DNA of 64,000 bases from Urbifossiella limnaea. Its GTDB lineage: Bacteria > Planctomycetota > Planctomycetia > Gemmatales > Gemmataceae. A program made the position numbers and the translations under genes. Below, in pieces: positions 62,164-64,000 of the stretch; the first letter of the stretch is position 1; every line of letters begins with the position of its first letter. A model generated the notes under the pieces. That model saw only the letters and a list, made by a program, of their open reading frames with translations. It was not told where the DNA came from and searched no databases. The stretch lies in contig NZ_CP036273.1 in NCBI RefSeq assembly GCF_007747215.1, positions 3,580,322 to 3,644,321 on the forward strand, written 5' to 3'.

Positions 62164-62718
62164 ATGACGCGATCACACGCCCTGTCCGTCGCCCTCGCGC
62201 TGGTCGCGGGGACTACCGCGGCAGCCCAGCAAGCGACGCCGCGCGTGGTCGGTCCCGGCGGTTCGGGCCTGCAACCGCAGGTTGCTGGCGGAGCGTACCA
62301 GACCCAGTCCACCGCGCCCGCCGCCCGTGGCGTGAACCCGTTCGCGGGGATGTCGATACTTCCGTCGGTTTCGCCAGGTACGCGATTCCAGCCTCGACAG
62401 GCACGGGCGCCCGCGTTCGTACCGCTGCCGAATCCGGGCGTGCCGAACAACCCGGCCGCGTTCAACCCCGGAATCCCGCCGCCGTTCCCCCTCCTCATTC
62501 CGCCGGCCGACTTCGCCCCGCCGTCGGTCGCTTACAACCCGCTGCTCGTGTCGCGGCGCGGGGTCGTGTCGGCGTACTACGTCCCGCCCACGACGCCGCG
62601 CTCGCCCGGCTCCGCGCCGTACCCCGGCGACGAACTCCTGCCCCCGGCTGACGACGAAACTGGGCCTTTCTTTCCGTTCCAGCCGGGCGAGTCGCGCTTT
62701 CTGCCGTGGATGTGGTGA
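62164..62718 (+). CDS. Secreted proline-rich protein of unknown function
   Basis: A 184-residue protein with signal peptide (MTRSHALSVALALVAGTTAAAQQ) after a GAGAGGA ribosome-binding site. The mature part is rich in Pro, Gly and Phe (NPGIPPPFPLLIPPADFAPP), with no recognised domain and a C-terminus ESRFLPWMW. It is probably an extended or surface-associated protein. Confidence 0.72.
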   Translation: MTRSHALSVALALVAGTTAAAQQATPRVVGPGGSGLQPQVAGGAYQTQSTAPAARGVNPFAGMSILPSVSPGTRFQPRQARAPAFVPLPNPGVPNNPAAFNPGIPPPFPLLIPPADFAPPSVAYNPLLVSRRGVVSAYYVPPTTPRSPGSAPYPGDELLPPADDETGPFFPFQPGESRFLPWMW

Positions 62719-62721
62719 CCG

Positions 62722-63276
62722 CTACCGCGACTCCTTCAGCAGCCGGATGTACGCCCGCATCCACGCCGGGTTGTCGTGCCAGGTGCGGGCGGTGACGAGG
62801 TTGCCGCTGACCACCACCTCGCGGTCCACATACTTGCCGCCCGAGAACTCCGCGTCCAGTTTGCACTTCGCCACCGTCGTCACCTCCCGGCCGCGGATCA
62901 CGTCTGCCGCGGCCACGATCTCGATGCCGTGGCACACGCTCGCCACCGGCTTGTTCGCCGCGAAGAACGCCCGCGTCAGGTTCAGCAGGTCGGTATCGTA
63001 ACGGAGGTACTCCGGGGCGCGGCCGCCGCTGATCACCAGCCCGGCGTAGGAGGCCGGGTCCACCTCGCGGAAGGCCACGTCGGCGGCGAGGTGGTAGCCG
63101 GGCCGCTCCTCGGTGATGTCCCAGCCCGGCGGCCGCTCGTGAAGCACGAGGTGGTACAGTCGCTTCTCCGGCCCGGCGACGTGGACCGTGTACCCCTCTT
63201 CCTGGAGCCGGTGGAGCGGGTAGAACGTGTCGAGCACCTCGGCGGCGTCGCCGATGACGAGCAGGATTTGCGGCAC
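62722..63276 (-). CDS. DJ-1/PfpI family protein
   Basis: A 184-residue protein. LVISGGRAPEYLRYD and Cys115 in PVASVCHGIEIV form the nucleophile elbow of PfpI-type glutamine-amidotransferase-like enzymes. The following VTTVAKCKLDAEFSGGKYVD matches the family core. Members are proteases, chaperones or glyoxalases. The role here is unknown. It is 33 bases downstream of a FAD monooxygenase gene on the same strand. Confidence 0.9.
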   Translation of the reverse strand: MPQILLVIGDAAEVLDTFYPLHRLQEEGYTVHVAGPEKRLYHLVLHERPPGWDITEERPGYHLAADVAFREVDPASYAGLVISGGRAPEYLRYDTDLLNLTRAFFAANKPVASVCHGIEIVAAADVIRGREVTTVAKCKLDAEFSGGKYVDREVVVSGNLVTARTWHDNPAWMRAYIRLLKESR

Positions 63277-63309
63277 GGGTCGTCTCCGAAGTGGGGTTGT
63301 CCGGTGATT

Positions 63310-64000
63310 CTAGACGGTCATCCGGCCCCGGAAGAAGCCGCCCTTCTGCCCGGTCACCGTGAGCAGCATTTGGTGCTTCACCCACGGCACGAGCGGCATC
63401 ACCGGCAGGGCGATGTCGCGGCCCCAGCCGAGAATTGGCCAGTCGGATTGGAAGAACGGCGACAGCAGGTACGTCACGACGCTGTAGTAGCGGAGGTACT
63501 CGCGTTGCAGCCGCGAGAACGCTCGAAACGCGGCGGCGGGTGACGGCTGTTCTCGCAGGCAGGCCGCTAGCCGCCAGGCGTCCACCAGGGCGAGGTTGAT
63601 TCCCTGGCCGAGGTGCGGACTCATCGCGTGGGCGGTGTCGCCGATGAGGATGACGCGGTCGTCGTGCCGGCGGCGCACCCACACGTGCTGGTAGCCGGTG
63701 AAGAGGAGTTGCTCCGTGTCGTGAACGAAATCGAGCAACTCGGTGGCCTCGGGGGCGAACGCGCGGATCTCGTCCTTGAGCGGCTCCAACTTCCCCGCCT
63801 TCACCCGCTCGAAGTCGCGGACCGGCAGCCCCCAGTAGAGCGAACACAGGCCGTCGCCGAGCGGCAGCAACCCAAGCAACTGGCGACAGCCACGGACGAC
63901 CTGGAGCAGCTTGCCGCGCACCGCCGTGGACGGTCCGGTGACCCACAGCGTGCCGTGGGCGTAGCGGTGGACGCGGGCTCGGAAGCCGAACACCTGCCGC
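63310..64000 (-). CDS. FAD-dependent monooxygenase, C-terminal part
   Basis: The minus-strand frame is open through the right edge, so the N-terminal FAD-binding Rossmann part is outside. Visible are the second FAD motif VILIGDTAHAMSPHLGQGIN (GD...P) and the usual C-terminal helix ALVDAWRLAACLRE. An in-frame GTG at 63993 is not considered the true start. It is like PHBH/UbiH-type aromatic hydroxylases; the substrate is unknown. Confidence 0.88.
   Translation of the reverse strand, partial: RQVFGFRARVHRYAHGTLWVTGPSTAVRGKLLQVVRGCRQLLGLLPLGDGLCSLYWGLPVRDFERVKAGKLEPLKDEIRAFAPEATELLDFVHDTEQLLFTGYQHVWVRRRHDDRVILIGDTAHAMSPHLGQGINLALVDAWRLAACLREQPSPAAAFRAFSRLQREYLRYYSVVTYLLSPFFQSDWPILGWGRDIALPVMPLVPWVKHQMLLTVTGQKGGFFRGRMTV

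Noticed and set aside
63310-63993. A complete 227-residue FAD protein starting at 63993
   Set aside because: The GTG is internal. The frame continues to the edge and the FAD-binding N-terminus is missing.
1-64000. CRISPR arrays, rRNA genes, replication origin or further tRNA genes
   Set aside because: No direct-repeat/spacer series, rRNA-like sequence, DnaA-box cluster or second cloverleaf was seen on reading both strands.

Overview
The window looks like a chromosomal segment of a planctomycete, most likely a Gemmataceae member. The evidence is the very high GC content, the LEALEAREVPA-type N-terminal motif on a secreted protein, a BBP7-type outer-membrane barrel, several secreted sulfatases, a SecD-SecF fusion, and a TPR protein carrying two RNA-polymerase alpha-CTD-like domains. 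The assignment rests on gene content alone.

Layout. Positions 1-912 hold the start of a tyrosine recombinase lying just past the 3' end of a tRNA-Pro(CGG), the arrangement expected at one edge of an integrated element. From 1021 to 14771 come secreted proteins of unknown function, a Tat-type sugar isomerase-like protein, a sugar-phosphate transferase that starts polysaccharide synthesis, a secreted cyclophilin with an FG-GAP-like region, an MFS transporter and a short UvrC/Cho-like nuclease. From 28212 down to 14758 six tightly packed minus-strand genes form one operon: a 2437-residue iterative polyketide/secondary-lipid synthase, an acyltransferase-dehydratase protein, a free acyl carrier protein, an alpha/beta hydrolase, and an ABC permease and ATPase. 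A good sigma70-like promoter lies just upstream. Together they could build, release and export a polyketide-type lipid. This is the most interesting system in the window.

Positions 28497-32050 carry an S49 (SppA-like) lipoprotein that appears to lack the usual nucleophilic serine, a Rieske oxygenase, PdxJ and a small membrane protein. Positions 32199-38158 are an envelope-polysaccharide operon: nucleotide-sugar dehydrogenase, epimerase, GT2 glycosyltransferase, polytopic membrane protein and a methyltransferase with an Ig-like domain. SurE and a sulfatase follow.

Positions 40596-47008 run from the TPR/alpha-CTD protein through tgt and yajC to secDF. A small unknown gene, a D-aminoacylase-like amidohydrolase, a membrane protein, a BBP7 barrel and a beta-lactamase-family hydrolase follow. 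Positions 54103-60329 held three tandem sulfatase genes. The third has been split by a 1499-bp IS4-like element with perfect 17-bp inverted repeats and a 9-bp target duplication, so the insertion appears recent. The window ends with a TIM-barrel isomerase-like protein, two small proteins, a DJ-1/PfpI protein and a FAD monooxygenase cut by the right edge.

No CRISPR array, rRNA gene or replication origin was seen. Promoters and terminators were picked by eye and are predictions. Site positions may be off by a base or so.
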